Made by a program: the position numbers and the translations under genes. DNA of 64,000 nucleotides, from NCBI RefSeq assembly GCF_003545815.1, contig NZ_PDUW01000003.1:1-64000 (forward strand). Direction: 5' to 3'. The DNA is from Pusillimonas caeni. GTDB lineage: Bacteria; Pseudomonadota; Gammaproteobacteria; Burkholderiales; Burkholderiaceae_B. Positions within the stretch are counted from its first letter, which is position 1. The number at the start of each line of letters is the position of its first letter. This document shows positions 15,711-24,624 of the stretch, piece after piece. A model generated the notes under the pieces. That model was not told where the DNA came from. It ran no database searches and saw only the letters and a program-made list of their open reading frames with translations.

Positions 15711-16415
15711 TTAGCGGACGCGAATGGTGCGAGTGGCGACGAGACGCGTGGCTTCGCCCTGAGTGATGCGAATGGTCACCAGCCGGCCGGTCATGCCGTC
15801 CGGCAGGGGCGCGCTGCCCTTGACGTACTTGTAATGATCGACGTTGAATTCCACCGGATCCAGAGTGATGGTATTGCTGCGGCCGTTGGGATAGCGGCCT
15901 TCGACGACGAAAGTGATGCGGCCTTCGAAGGTGGCCGCCGAGGGATCGTCCTGCATCACCAGTACCTGGTAATTGAGCGTTCCCGATTGGCTGGTCAATT
16001 CAGCCGCCCGGATCCCGGGCGAAGTGCCGCGGGGATCTGGGGGAATGTCCTTGACCAGCATCTGGATGTCTTCTTGCAGAGAGTTCACCCGGGTCTGCAG
16101 CTGCTCGAGACGGCCGTCCTGGCCCGAGAGCGTGCTTCGCGCCTCTTCGAGGTCGCGGGTCTGCTGAGCCAGTTGGGACTGCAGCCGCTGTTTGTCGATG
16201 TTGGCGCTGTTCAGGTCCTGGTGCAGGCGTTCGGACTCTTCAGCGGTAAGGCGTGGCGGGCCGTAGCTTTTCTGCAGAAACAGCAGGCCGCCGGCGCCCA
16301 GCACGATGCCGGTCAAGATCAGCACCAGCCAGCGCGGGATGCCGCGACGGCGCCGCGTGCTGCCATAGGCCGTAGGTTGGAAAACGACACGCTTGTTCGA
16401 AGAGAATAGGGCCAT
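15711..16415 (-). CDS. Coiled-coil inner-membrane protein (DUF6776-type)
   Basis: 234 residues: a basic N-terminus (STRRRRGIP), one transmembrane helix (about 28-48, WLVLILTGIVLGAGGLLFL), a long coiled coil (about 60-125, rich in Gln/Glu/Leu) and a C-terminal beta-rich domain (about 130-234) ending in TRLVATRTIRVR. Architecture and lengths fit a proteobacterial conserved family of unknown function; the family name is recalled rather than searched. The C-terminal domain is expected in the periplasm. The upstream region holds an ATGATT/AATCAT hairpin (16460-16476). Confidence 0.75.
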   Translation of the reverse strand: MALFSSNKRVVFQPTAYGSTRRRRGIPRWLVLILTGIVLGAGGLLFLQKSYGPPRLTAEESERLHQDLNSANIDKQRLQSQLAQQTRDLEEARSTLSGQDGRLEQLQTRVNSLQEDIQMLVKDIPPDPRGTSPGIRAAELTSQSGTLNYQVLVMQDDPSAATFEGRITFVVEGRYPNGRSNTITLDPVEFNVDHYKYVKGSAPLPDGMTGRLVTIRITQGEATRLVATRTIRVR

Positions 16416-16560
16416 ATTGAGGATTCCGTGATGCAGGCCGTTGAAACCGCAGCGAATAAATGATTCGAAAAATCATAAAGCATAACGCGGAATGTAGCGC
16501 GTTGCCGCCGGTTCGAAGAGCCTGGTTGCGCTTTGGAATAAGTCGTAACGCAAGCTCGGG

Positions 16561-17247
16561 CTATGAAGACAATAGCGTATCCAGCTCGGCAAGACGCTGA
16601 GGAGTACCCACGTCCACCCACCGGCCATTGTAATGTTCGCCGCCGATCCGTCCTTGCCGGATGGCCTGATGCAAAAGAGGGGCCAGGCGCGCTGGCTGGC
16701 GGGCATCGACCCCCTCGAAAAATTGCGGGCGGTATATGCCGATACCGGTAAAGGTCAGCGTATCGCCTGTGCGCGGCTCGGCCAGCAGCCCGTTTGCCTC
16801 GAGCGAGAAGTCTCCGCCGGGATGATGGGGGGGATTGTCGGTAAGCAGCAGCCACGCGTGCAGCGTTCCGGCGTGCAGCGTGGCGGCAACGTCATTGGCC
16901 CGAGCGGGGTCCCAGTCGCACCAGACGTCGCCGTTCATGACGAGAAAGGGCTCGCTCCCAAGCAGCGGCAGGGCCCGGGCGATGCCGCCGGCCGTTTCGA
17001 GCGCCGCTTCTTCGGGCGAGTAGGCTATCTTCACGCCGTAGCGTCTGCCGTCGCCCAATGTGTTCTCGATCTGCCGGCCCAGCCAGGCGTGATTGATTAC
17101 GAGCTGGGTGATGCCCGCCCGGGCCAGGCGATGTATATGCCATTCGATCAAAGGCTTGCCGCCCGCCTTGAGCAGGGGCTTGGGCTGGGTGTCGGTGAGC
17201 GGCCGCATGCGTTCCCCGCGGCCTGCGGCAAGAATCATGGCCCGCAT
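16561..17247 (-). CDS. murU: N-acetylmuramate alpha-1-phosphate uridylyltransferase MurU
   Basis: 228-residue nucleotidyltransferase. The N-terminal motif [20 protein letters not shown] (residues 4-23) is the canonical nucleotide-binding loop, followed by [16 protein letters not shown] and the metal-site [12 protein letters not shown]. In pseudomonads MurU makes UDP-MurNAc from MurNAc-1-phosphate, the last step of a peptidoglycan recycling route that bypasses MurA. The start at 17247 shares one base with the amgK stop (TGATG), so the two are translationally coupled. The coupling with an AmgK-like kinase supports MurU over other sugar nucleotidyltransferases. Confidence 0.93.
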   Translation of the reverse strand: MRAMILAAGRGERMRPLTDTQPKPLLKAGGKPLIEWHIHRLARAGITQLVINHAWLGRQIENTLGDGRRYGVKIAYSPEEAALETAGGIARALPLLGSEPFLVMNGDVWCDWDPARANDVAATLHAGTLHAWLLLTDNPPHHPGGDFSLEANGLLAEPRTGDTLTFTGIGIYRPQFFEGVDARQPARLAPLLHQAIRQGRIGGEHYNGRWVDVGTPQRLAELDTLLSS

Positions 17248-18287
17248 CAGAATGTGTATCCGTACGAGACCGGCCGGTTCTCGAGGCGGTCGAGCAGCCG
17301 CAGCAAGGGGGCGAACACGCCGTAGCGTCCCGCCACTTGCCTGACGTAGCCCTGCATCCGCGGAATGTGGTCGAGGTAATGATTTTTCCCGTCGCGGTAG
17401 GACAGCCGGGCGAACACGCCCAGTATGCGCAGATTGCGCTGCAGGCTCATCCATTCGTAGGCGCGATGGAAGTCGGCGAAATCGGCGGGCACGGGAAGGC
17501 CCGCCTCGCGGGCCGCTTGCCAATACCGGATGGCCCAGTCCAGTTGCTGGGGTTCTTCCCAGGTGGTGCGCGCATCCATCACCAGGGAGGCGAGGTCGTA
17601 GGTGATGGGGCCGGCCAACGCATCCTGGTAGTCGATGACCCCCGGGTTGGGACCCTGACCGGGCCCGTCGCTCACCATGAGATTGGGCGAGTGAAAATCG
17701 CGGTGCACCAGCACGATCGGTTGAGTGGAGGCGTCTTTGGCCAGCGCCGAGAATACTTGCTGCAACATGGCCTGCTCGGCGTCGCTGAGCCGGGCCTGGC
17801 AGTGTCTTTCCACATACCATTGGGGAAACAGCTGCAGTTCCGCCAGCAGGCGCGCCTCGTCGTAACGTGGCAGCCCGGCGGTATCCGCATGTTGTATCTG
17901 CACGAGCGCCGCGATGGCGTCGCGATACAGCTTTTGCAGCGGGGCGTCGGGCAGGCCGGCGACGATGGCCTGATAATAGGTTTGCCCGCCCAGGTCGGAG
18001 ATGAGCAGAAAGCCCTGGTCGAGGTCTTGCGCATGGATACGCGGGACATTGACGCCCACCTGCCGCAGCTTTTCGCCTACCGAGAGAAAGGGTTGGCAGT
18101 CTTCGAGGCGGGGGGGCGCATCCATGGCGATGACGCTGCCGTCCCGGCCTTCGAGCCGGAAATAGCGGCGAAAGCTCGCATCGCTGGAAGCCGGGCGCAG
18201 CGTTTCGAGATCGAGGCCCTGTTCGTCGGCGAAAGAAGCAAGCCAGTGTTTCAGTGCGTCAAGGCGAGTGTCGTCGCTGGGGTTCAA
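17247..18287 (-). CDS. amgK: N-acetylmuramate/N-acetylglucosamine anomeric kinase AmgK
   Basis: 346-residue aminoglycoside phosphotransferase-fold kinase. The catalytic loop [14 protein letters not shown] (about residues 193-206) and the metal-binding [20 protein letters not shown] are intact. AmgK phosphorylates MurNAc and GlcNAc at the anomeric carbon to feed MurU. It is the first gene of the amgK-murU pair and diverges from lptD, the arrangement known from Pseudomonas putida. The ATG at 18287 lies about 150 bases from the lptD start, so both promoters share that gap. Confidence 0.93.
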   Translation of the reverse strand: MNPSDDTRLDALKHWLASFADEQGLDLETLRPASSDASFRRYFRLEGRDGSVIAMDAPPRLEDCQPFLSVGEKLRQVGVNVPRIHAQDLDQGFLLISDLGGQTYYQAIVAGLPDAPLQKLYRDAIAALVQIQHADTAGLPRYDEARLLAELQLFPQWYVERHCQARLSDAEQAMLQQVFSALAKDASTQPIVLVHRDFHSPNLMVSDGPGQGPNPGVIDYQDALAGPITYDLASLVMDARTTWEEPQQLDWAIRYWQAAREAGLPVPADFADFHRAYEWMSLQRNLRILGVFARLSYRDGKNHYLDHIPRMQGYVRQVAGRYGVFAPLLRLLDRLENRPVSYGYTF

Positions 18288-18363
18288 GTTGATGCCCTCG
18301 GTCGGAGGATGGATAAAAGATCAATTATGCCGCCAATTTCGGGCGGGGGCCGTGCGGCTTCTC

Positions 18364-18369
18364 TATAAT
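18364..18369 (+). promoter_or_regulatory. Candidate -10 element for lptD-surA-rsmA
   Basis: A perfect TATAAT lies 73 bases upstream of the preferred lptD start. No good -35 sits 17 bases before it, so it may need an activator or an alternative sigma factor. The neighbouring genes favour transcription rightward from this gap. Confidence 0.45.
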
Positions 18370-18441
18370 ACTTGGCTGCCGGTCATTTCCACGTCGGCAG
18401 TTATGCCAAAATATGGTCTGTTTTCAGGGGACAAAGTACTC

Positions 18442-20853
18442 GTGCGTGTGGTCTGGTGGGCAATCCTTCTCGTGTTCGGCCTTGCGTCGACGGCTCAGGC
18501 CCAAACGGCCCCCGCCGCGTCGGCCGAGACGGGTGCGCTGATCGTCTCCCCCAAGCTCCGGCTGCATACCCAGTTGGGCGAGGACGAGATGACGTCCATC
18601 CTGGTGGCCGACAAGATGGAGACCGACGAGGACGGCAAGGTGATCCTCACCGGCAACGCCGAGGTGCGGCGCATCGATTCCGTCGTCAAGGGAGACCACA
18701 TCGACTATCAGCGCGAGACGGGGCAGGTCAATGTGCGGGGCAACGGCCTCATCATGCGCGAAGGCAATATCGTGCGCGGCCCCGAACTCAGCTACAACGT
18801 CGATGCCGAAACCGGCGAGGTCAACGATCCCAATTTCTGGCTGGGCGCCGATGGCGGCTCGGGCACGGCCGAAAAAGCCGACATATTCAGCCGCAGTCAG
18901 ATGCGGCTGAATTCGGCCCGCTATGCGGGCTGCCCCTGCGAGAACCCGCCCTGGTACATCACCTCACCCCGGGTCGATTTCGACTTCGACGAAAACGAGG
19001 GTGTGGCGCGCAACGCCGTCTTGTATTTCAAGGGCGTGCCCATATTGGCTTCGCCCTATCTGTCGTTTCCGCTGCGCAAAGAGCGCAAGTCGGGCTTCCT
19101 GTTGCCCACCTACGGTGGTTCGAGCAACAGCGGCCTGGAATTCACGCTGCCGTATTACTTCAACCTGGCGCCCAACTATGACCTGACGCTGACGCCGCGC
19201 TACATGGCCAAGCGGGGCCTGCAGCTGGGCGCCGAGTTTCGCTATCTGGGGCGTGGCTACAACGGCCAGTTGACGGGCACCTACCTGAACCGCGACAAGC
19301 TTACCGAGGATCAGCGCTGGATGTACTGGTGGCAGCATCGCCACAGTCTCGGGGGCGGGTTCAGCGCGTATTTCGATGTGCGCCGTGTGTCGGACGATGA
19401 TTATTTCCGGGATTTCACAACTTTTGGGTTGAACGAAGCGACTATTGACGCGCTTCCAAGCATCGCGCGACTGAATTGGAGCGGCTCACCTTACTGGCAA
19501 GCCTATCTCCAGACGTATACGTATCAGACTTTGCAGGATCGCACGTCGACCTATCGCCGGCCACAGTTCGACAAGCTTCCCGAGTTTTATGTGCGCGGCG
19601 CGCGCTACAACTGGGGGGGCTTTGATGTAGCGACTGACAACTATGCGACCAAGTTCTCGATGCCCAAATTCAGGTCGCGCGTCGTGGATATGTTTCCCAG
19701 CCAGAACCTCGACAGCCGGCCCACCTTTCCTTATCAGGCGTACGATGGTACGCGCCTGAGTTCCTACAACGCGATTTCCTATCCAATTGTGCGTCCGGGC
19801 TGGTATGTGACGCCCAAGGCGGCATTGCATCTGAGCCAGTACACCACTCACTGGAACGGCTTCACCTTGGCGCGCGACCCGATCACCGGCATCGTGCCGG
19901 GCACGCCTCGTACTCAGTCTCGCGCCGTGCCCCTGTTGTCGCTCGACTCGGGCATGACCTTCGAGCGCGAGACCACCCTTTTTGGCAACGATTCTATCCA
20001 GACACTGGAGCCGCGCGTTTATTACCTATACGTACCGTATCGCGACCAATCGACGTTGCCGGTGTTCGACACCAGTCTTGCCACCTTCAATTTCTCGCAG
20101 GCTTTCGACGAGAATCTGTTCAGCGGCGGCTGGGACCGCATCGCCAACGCCAATCAGGTTACCGTGGGTTTGACCACGCGTTGGCTGGACGAAGATACCG
20201 GCTTCGAGCGCCTGTCGCTTTCGGCGGCGCAGCGCATCTACTTTGAAGACCAGAAGGTCACCCTGCCGGGAGCCCGACCGCGTACCAACACCAAGTCGGA
20301 CTACCTGGTGGGCGCAACCGCTGCGCTGACCGATAAGCTCGACGTGCGCTTCGATGCCCAGTTCAACCCCGAGAACCGCGACCGCAACCGCATGTCGGCG
20401 GGTTTCAGGTGGCAGCCTCAGCGGCTGGCCATGCTCGCCACCTCCTATCGCTATGAACGAGATCCGAGCCAGATCAGCAATCCATCCATCGTCGACGAGT
20501 CCTGGTACGTGGACAGGAGCAGGGAACAAGTCTCCGTATACGGCCAGTGGCCCTTGCACAACAAGTTGTATGCGCTGGGTCGAGTGGACTATTCTTTACA
20601 AGAGAAACGATCCACACAGTCGATATTCGGCCTGGAATACAAAGGAGACTGCTGCTGGGCCGCGCGCGTCGTCTATCAACGCTATGCGGTGTCCGAGCAG
20701 GATGCCAATACGGCGGTGTTCTTCCAGCTCGAGCTTAGCGGGCTGGGTTCGCTGGGCACCGATCCGATGGGGATGCTGTCACGCACCATCAATGGTTACC
20801 AGACGGTCACTCCTCCCATACCTGAAAAAACCACCTTCGAGAGGTACGAATAA
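18442..20853 (+). CDS. lptD: LPS-assembly protein LptD
   Basis: Outer-membrane beta-barrel that, with LptE, inserts lipopolysaccharide into the outer leaflet; 803 residues from the GTG at 18442. That start gives a clean signal peptide (MRVVWWAILLVFGLASTAQA) with AGGGG upstream; ATGs at 18403 and 18268 are in frame but would add unusual N-termini. The N-terminal OstA/LptA-like jellyroll (about 55-190) contains GNAEVRRIDSVVKGDHIDY; cysteine pairs in CPCENPP and KGDCCWA fit the disulfides that mature LptD. The barrel fills residues about 200-803. Its stop overlaps the surA start (TAATG). Confidence 0.95.
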   Translation: MRVVWWAILLVFGLASTAQAQTAPAASAETGALIVSPKLRLHTQLGEDEMTSILVADKMETDEDGKVILTGNAEVRRIDSVVKGDHIDYQRETGQVNVRGNGLIMREGNIVRGPELSYNVDAETGEVNDPNFWLGADGGSGTAEKADIFSRSQMRLNSARYAGCPCENPPWYITSPRVDFDFDENEGVARNAVLYFKGVPILASPYLSFPLRKERKSGFLLPTYGGSSNSGLEFTLPYYFNLAPNYDLTLTPRYMAKRGLQLGAEFRYLGRGYNGQLTGTYLNRDKLTEDQRWMYWWQHRHSLGGGFSAYFDVRRVSDDDYFRDFTTFGLNEATIDALPSIARLNWSGSPYWQAYLQTYTYQTLQDRTSTYRRPQFDKLPEFYVRGARYNWGGFDVATDNYATKFSMPKFRSRVVDMFPSQNLDSRPTFPYQAYDGTRLSSYNAISYPIVRPGWYVTPKAALHLSQYTTHWNGFTLARDPITGIVPGTPRTQSRAVPLLSLDSGMTFERETTLFGNDSIQTLEPRVYYLYVPYRDQSTLPVFDTSLATFNFSQAFDENLFSGGWDRIANANQVTVGLTTRWLDEDTGFERLSLSAAQRIYFEDQKVTLPGARPRTNTKSDYLVGATAALTDKLDVRFDAQFNPENRDRNRMSAGFRWQPQRLAMLATSYRYERDPSQISNPSIVDESWYVDRSREQVSVYGQWPLHNKLYALGRVDYSLQEKRSTQSIFGLEYKGDCCWAARVVYQRYAVSEQDANTAVFFQLELSGLGSLGTDPMGMLSRTINGYQTVTPPIPEKTTFERYE

Positions 20854-22328
20854 TGCGTAGTCCGACCATGACGCGCCGGCTCGCGTCTTTGCTGCTCGTG
20901 CTGCTGGGCGCCACCGCGTCCGCCGCCGCCCAGCAGACGGCCGCGGGACAGGCTCAGCCGTCCGCCGCGAACGCCCCCGCGCACCAGGCCGTCGACGGCA
21001 TCGCCGCCGTGGTCAACAAGCAGGTCATCACGCTGCGTCAGGTGGACATCGAAGCCCAGAAGGCGCAGGCCCAGCTCAAGCAGCAGAACATCGCCGTGCC
21101 GGACCAGCAGATTCTGCGCCGCCAGGTGCTTCAACGCATGATCACCGACGCGCTGCTGAGCCAGGAGGCCGAACGGCTCAACATCCAGGTGACCGAAGCC
21201 GGCGCCCAGCAGGCCGCCGAGGTCATCGCCCAACGCAACCGCATGACGGTGGCGCAGTTGCGCGCTGAAATCGAGCGTTCCGGCGTATCGTGGGCCGACT
21301 ACCTGAAGGACCTGCGCCACGAAGTCATGGTCGATCAATTGCGCCAGCGCACCGTCGACCGAAACATCCATATTTCCGACGCCGACGTCGACGCCTTCCT
21401 GAAAACCCAGAAGCGCTCGGGCCTCAGTTCGTTGGGACAGCAGCGCGGACAGGCTCAGCCGCCCCAGCAGGCCCAGCCCAGCGTGCTGGGGCTGGCGCAG
21501 ATCCTGGTCGCCGTGCCCGAGGGGGCGCCGGCCGCCGAAGTGCAGCGCTTGCGCGGCAAGGCCGAAGAGCTGCTCGCCCGCCTGCGCGGCGGCGCCGACT
21601 TCGCAAGCCTGGCCGCTTCGTCGTCGGATGCTCCCGAAGCCTTGCAAGGCGGCGACCTCGGCGTCCGGCCGCCGGAAGGATGGCCGGACCTCTTCCTGCA
21701 GGCCGCGCAGAATGTCCAGACGGGCGGGGTCAGCGACATCATCCAGAGCGGCAATGGCTTCCATATCCTGAAAGTGGTGACGCGCGGCCAAGAGCCGCAG
21801 CAGGCGCAGGCGCCGGCGTCCGTGGCGGAGCCGCAGCGGTCCCCCGCGCCCGAGGGGCCGATGATGGTCACGCAGACGCATGCGCGCCACATTCTCATCA
21901 AGATCACCCCGGCCATGACCGAAGAGCGCGCTCTCGAGCGCCTGCGGCAACTGAGCCACCGCCTCTCCATGGGCGAAAACTTCGAGGAGCTGGCCAGGCT
22001 TTATTCCGAGGACGCTTCGGCGCCCCAGGGAGGCGACCTGGGCTGGCTCACGCCCGGCGAGACCGTGCCCGCCTTCGAACAGGCCATGAACGCCTTGCAG
22101 CCGGGCCAGGTCAGCGAACCGGTCCTTACGCAGTTCGGCTGGCATCTCATCCGGGTCGAAGAGCGGCGCGAAAAGGACATGGAAGACGAATACCGCCGCA
22201 TGCAGGCGCGTCAGGCCCTGTTCCAGCGCCGGGTCGAACCGGCCTTCGAAGACTGGCTCAGCCAGCTGCGTGGCCAGGCCTACATCGACAACCGCCTGGA
22301 TCCTCAATCCAGCCGGCGCCCGCGCTGA
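20853..22328 (+). CDS. surA: Periplasmic chaperone / peptidyl-prolyl isomerase SurA
   Basis: 491 residues. Signal peptide about 1-30, SurA N-terminal chaperone domain (about 45-190, starting [18 protein letters not shown]), then two parvulin PpiC domains (about 205-310 and 340-445), each with the G-G-D-L-G motif. A Gln/Pro-rich linker ([14 protein letters not shown]) precedes the first parvulin domain, and a second low-complexity linker separates the two. Longer than E. coli SurA (428). It assists outer-membrane protein folding, LptD being a known client; translational coupling to lptD fits this. Confidence 0.95.
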   Translation: MRSPTMTRRLASLLLVLLGATASAAAQQTAAGQAQPSAANAPAHQAVDGIAAVVNKQVITLRQVDIEAQKAQAQLKQQNIAVPDQQILRRQVLQRMITDALLSQEAERLNIQVTEAGAQQAAEVIAQRNRMTVAQLRAEIERSGVSWADYLKDLRHEVMVDQLRQRTVDRNIHISDADVDAFLKTQKRSGLSSLGQQRGQAQPPQQAQPSVLGLAQILVAVPEGAPAAEVQRLRGKAEELLARLRGGADFASLAASSSDAPEALQGGDLGVRPPEGWPDLFLQAAQNVQTGGVSDIIQSGNGFHILKVVTRGQEPQQAQAPASVAEPQRSPAPEGPMMVTQTHARHILIKITPAMTEERALERLRQLSHRLSMGENFEELARLYSEDASAPQGGDLGWLTPGETVPAFEQAMNALQPGQVSEPVLTQFGWHLIRVEERREKDMEDEYRRMQARQALFQRRVEPAFEDWLSQLRGQAYIDNRLDPQSSRRPR

Positions 22329-22335
22329 TTCGGGC

Positions 22336-23115
22336 ATGGCCCAGCATCAGGCGCGCAAGCGTTTCGGCCAGCATTTTCTGGTCGACGAGGGCGTGATCGA
22401 CGCCATCGTGCGGGCGATCGCGCCTGCCGCATCGGACCGCGTGGTCGAGATCGGGCCGGGCCTGTCGGCCCTGACCGGCCCCTTGCTGCAGGCCTTGGAG
22501 CACCTCACGGTCGTCGAGATCGACCGGGACCTGGCGGCGCGCCTGTTGCGCCAGCATTCCCCCGAACGCCTGACGGTGGTGCAGGCCGACGCGCTGCAGG
22601 TCGATTTTGCCCGGCTCGGCAGCGGCCTGCGCATCGTGGGCAATCTGCCCTACAACATTTCCAGTCCCTTGCTGTTTCATCTCATGGACAGCGCCGAACA
22701 TGTGCTCGACCAGCACTTCATGCTTCAGCGCGAAGTGATCGACCGCATGGTGGCCGAACCCGCCACTTCCGACTACGGACGGCTGTCGGTCATGCTGCAG
22801 TCGCGCTACGACATGGTCAAGCTGTTCGACGTGCCCCCCGAGGCCTTCGATCCGCCTCCGCGCGTCGTGTCGGCGGTGGTCAGGATGAAGCCGCTTCCGG
22901 CGGAGCGTCCGCGGGCGAAGAACGAGGCTTGTTTCGCCCAGGTCGTGACCAGGTCGTTCGCCCAGCGGCGCAAGATGCTGCGCAGGGGGCTGGGCGACTG
23001 GGCCAAACTCATCGACTGGGACGCCGTGGGCGTGTCCGAGACCGCGCGCGCCGAGGAGTTGTCGGTGGGCCAGTTCATCGCTCTGGCCGATCACCTTCAT
23101 GATGCGGGCGTTTAG
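22336..23115 (+). CDS. rsmA: 16S rRNA dimethyladenosine transferase RsmA (KsgA)
   Basis: 259-residue SAM-dependent methyltransferase that dimethylates two adjacent adenosines near the 3' end of 16S rRNA. The N-terminus [21 protein letters not shown] motif [16 protein letters not shown] and catalytic [14 protein letters not shown] are complete. The ATG at 22336 is chosen because the upstream extension is surA coding sequence. It follows surA by seven bases. In E. coli pdxA sits between surA and rsmA; it is absent here. Confidence 0.96.
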   Translation: MAQHQARKRFGQHFLVDEGVIDAIVRAIAPAASDRVVEIGPGLSALTGPLLQALEHLTVVEIDRDLAARLLRQHSPERLTVVQADALQVDFARLGSGLRIVGNLPYNISSPLLFHLMDSAEHVLDQHFMLQREVIDRMVAEPATSDYGRLSVMLQSRYDMVKLFDVPPEAFDPPPRVVSAVVRMKPLPAERPRAKNEACFAQVVTRSFAQRRKMLRRGLGDWAKLIDWDAVGVSETARAEELSVGQFIALADHLHDAGV

Positions 23116-23193
23116 CGTTCGTCGACTCCGGAAAGCCGCCGCACGGGACGGCAAAGTCCAGGCAGGCAGGTGGGCGTGGCTCGGAAAGCCGGC

Positions 23194-24423
23194 TCAGCCA
23201 AAGAACCAGTAGCACACGCCGATCGAGGCCAGTACGCCCACCAGGTCCGCCAGCAGGGCGCATCCGACGGCGTGGCGGGCGCGCTGTATGCCGACTGCGC
23301 CGAAGTAGACCGCGAGCACGTAGAAGGTGGTTTCAGTGCTGCCCTGCACGGTGGCCGCAAGCAGCGCGGGGAAACTGTCCACCCCGAAGTGCTGCATGGT
23401 CTCGATGAGCATGGCCCGGGCGGCGCTGCCCGAAAAGGGTTTGGTCAGCGCAGTGGGCATGGCGTCCACGAAGCGCGTATCCCAGCCCGCGCCGGACACC
23501 GCCCAGCGCAACGCGTCGAGCGCGGCGTCCAAGGCGCCGGAGGCGCGCAGCACGCCGATGGCGCACAGCATGGCCACCAGATAAGGCAGAAGGTTCTTGG
23601 AGATGTCGAAGCCTTCTTTGGCGCCCTCTATGAAGGCCTCGTAGACGGGCACTTTCTTCAGATAGCCGGCGATGAGAAAGACGGCAATGATGCCGAACAG
23701 CGTCAGGTTGCCCATCAAGGACGACAAGGCGCCGATGGCGGTGGCCGAAAGCGTGGCCAGCACTGCCATGAATGTGCCCAGAAGCACGACCGCACCGCCC
23801 AGCCAGGCCAGCACGACCGGGTCGTAGAGCCTGAGCCTTTGCATGAAGGCCACGGACAATAAGCCGGCCAGTGTGGAAGCCGAGGTGGCCAGCAGTATGG
23901 GCAGGAACACCATGGCAGGGTCGGGCGCACCTTGCTGCGCGCGGTACATGAAGATGGTGACGGGCAGCAGGGTCAGCGAGGACGAATTCAGCACCAGGAA
24001 CAGGATCTGCGCATTGCTGGCGGTGCGCGGCTCGGTGTTGAGCGTCTGCAGGGAATGCATGGCGCGCAGGCCGATGGGCGTGGCGGCGTTGTCCAGCCCC
24101 AGGCCGTTGGCGGCGAAGTTGAGGGTGATCAGGCCGATCGCTTCATGGCCCCGGGGTACGCCGGGCATCAGCCGGGCGAACAGCGGAGACAGGACTCTGG
24201 ACAGCAGCTGGATGAGGCCCGCCCCTTCGGCGATGCGAAGAAAGCCCAGCCACAGCGTCAGCGTGCCGAACAGCAATATCATCAGCTGGACCGACAGTTC
24301 GGCCATGTCGAACAGGCTCAGCACGATACGGGAAAAAACCTCGGGATCGTGGAGGAATATCCATTGGTACAGGCCGGCCAGCAAGGCCACGATGAAGAAT
24401 GCGAACCAAAGGGTGTTGAGCAT
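23194..24423 (-). CDS. SpmA-SpmB fusion membrane protein (Gate domains)
   Basis: 409-residue polytopic inner-membrane protein. Two Gate domains of the nucleoside-transporter/FeoB type are joined: an SpmA-like N-terminal half with NFAANGLGLDNAATPIGLRAM (about 105-125) and LFLVLNSSSLTLLP, and an SpmB-like C-terminal half with ALTKPFSGSAARAMLIETM and GSTETTFYVLAVYFG. About nine hydrophobic helices can be seen. In Bacillus SpmA and SpmB affect spore core dehydration; in this non-sporulating lineage the substrate is unknown. Convergent with rsmA. Confidence 0.88.
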   Translation of the reverse strand: MLNTLWFAFFIVALLAGLYQWIFLHDPEVFSRIVLSLFDMAELSVQLMILLFGTLTLWLGFLRIAEGAGLIQLLSRVLSPLFARLMPGVPRGHEAIGLITLNFAANGLGLDNAATPIGLRAMHSLQTLNTEPRTASNAQILFLVLNSSSLTLLPVTIFMYRAQQGAPDPAMVFLPILLATSASTLAGLLSVAFMQRLRLYDPVVLAWLGGAVVLLGTFMAVLATLSATAIGALSSLMGNLTLFGIIAVFLIAGYLKKVPVYEAFIEGAKEGFDISKNLLPYLVAMLCAIGVLRASGALDAALDALRWAVSGAGWDTRFVDAMPTALTKPFSGSAARAMLIETMQHFGVDSFPALLAATVQGSTETTFYVLAVYFGAVGIQRARHAVGCALLADLVGVLASIGVCYWFFG

Positions 24424-24624
24424 GGGCGAGGCCTGCGCTTCAGCGCGTGGTCAAATACCAGGATTGTCGCAGAGTCTCTCGCGCCGGGCACGGTTTACTT
24501 CCCGGCGCCGTTCGGTTTCGCGGCCGCCGGGTTGCCGTCCCGCAACGCTGTCGGTGTTTGCCGACGCTAGGGCCTGTGGCGCTAATGAGGGATAATCGAA
24601 CTTGATCAATTATCGAGGTGGCTC

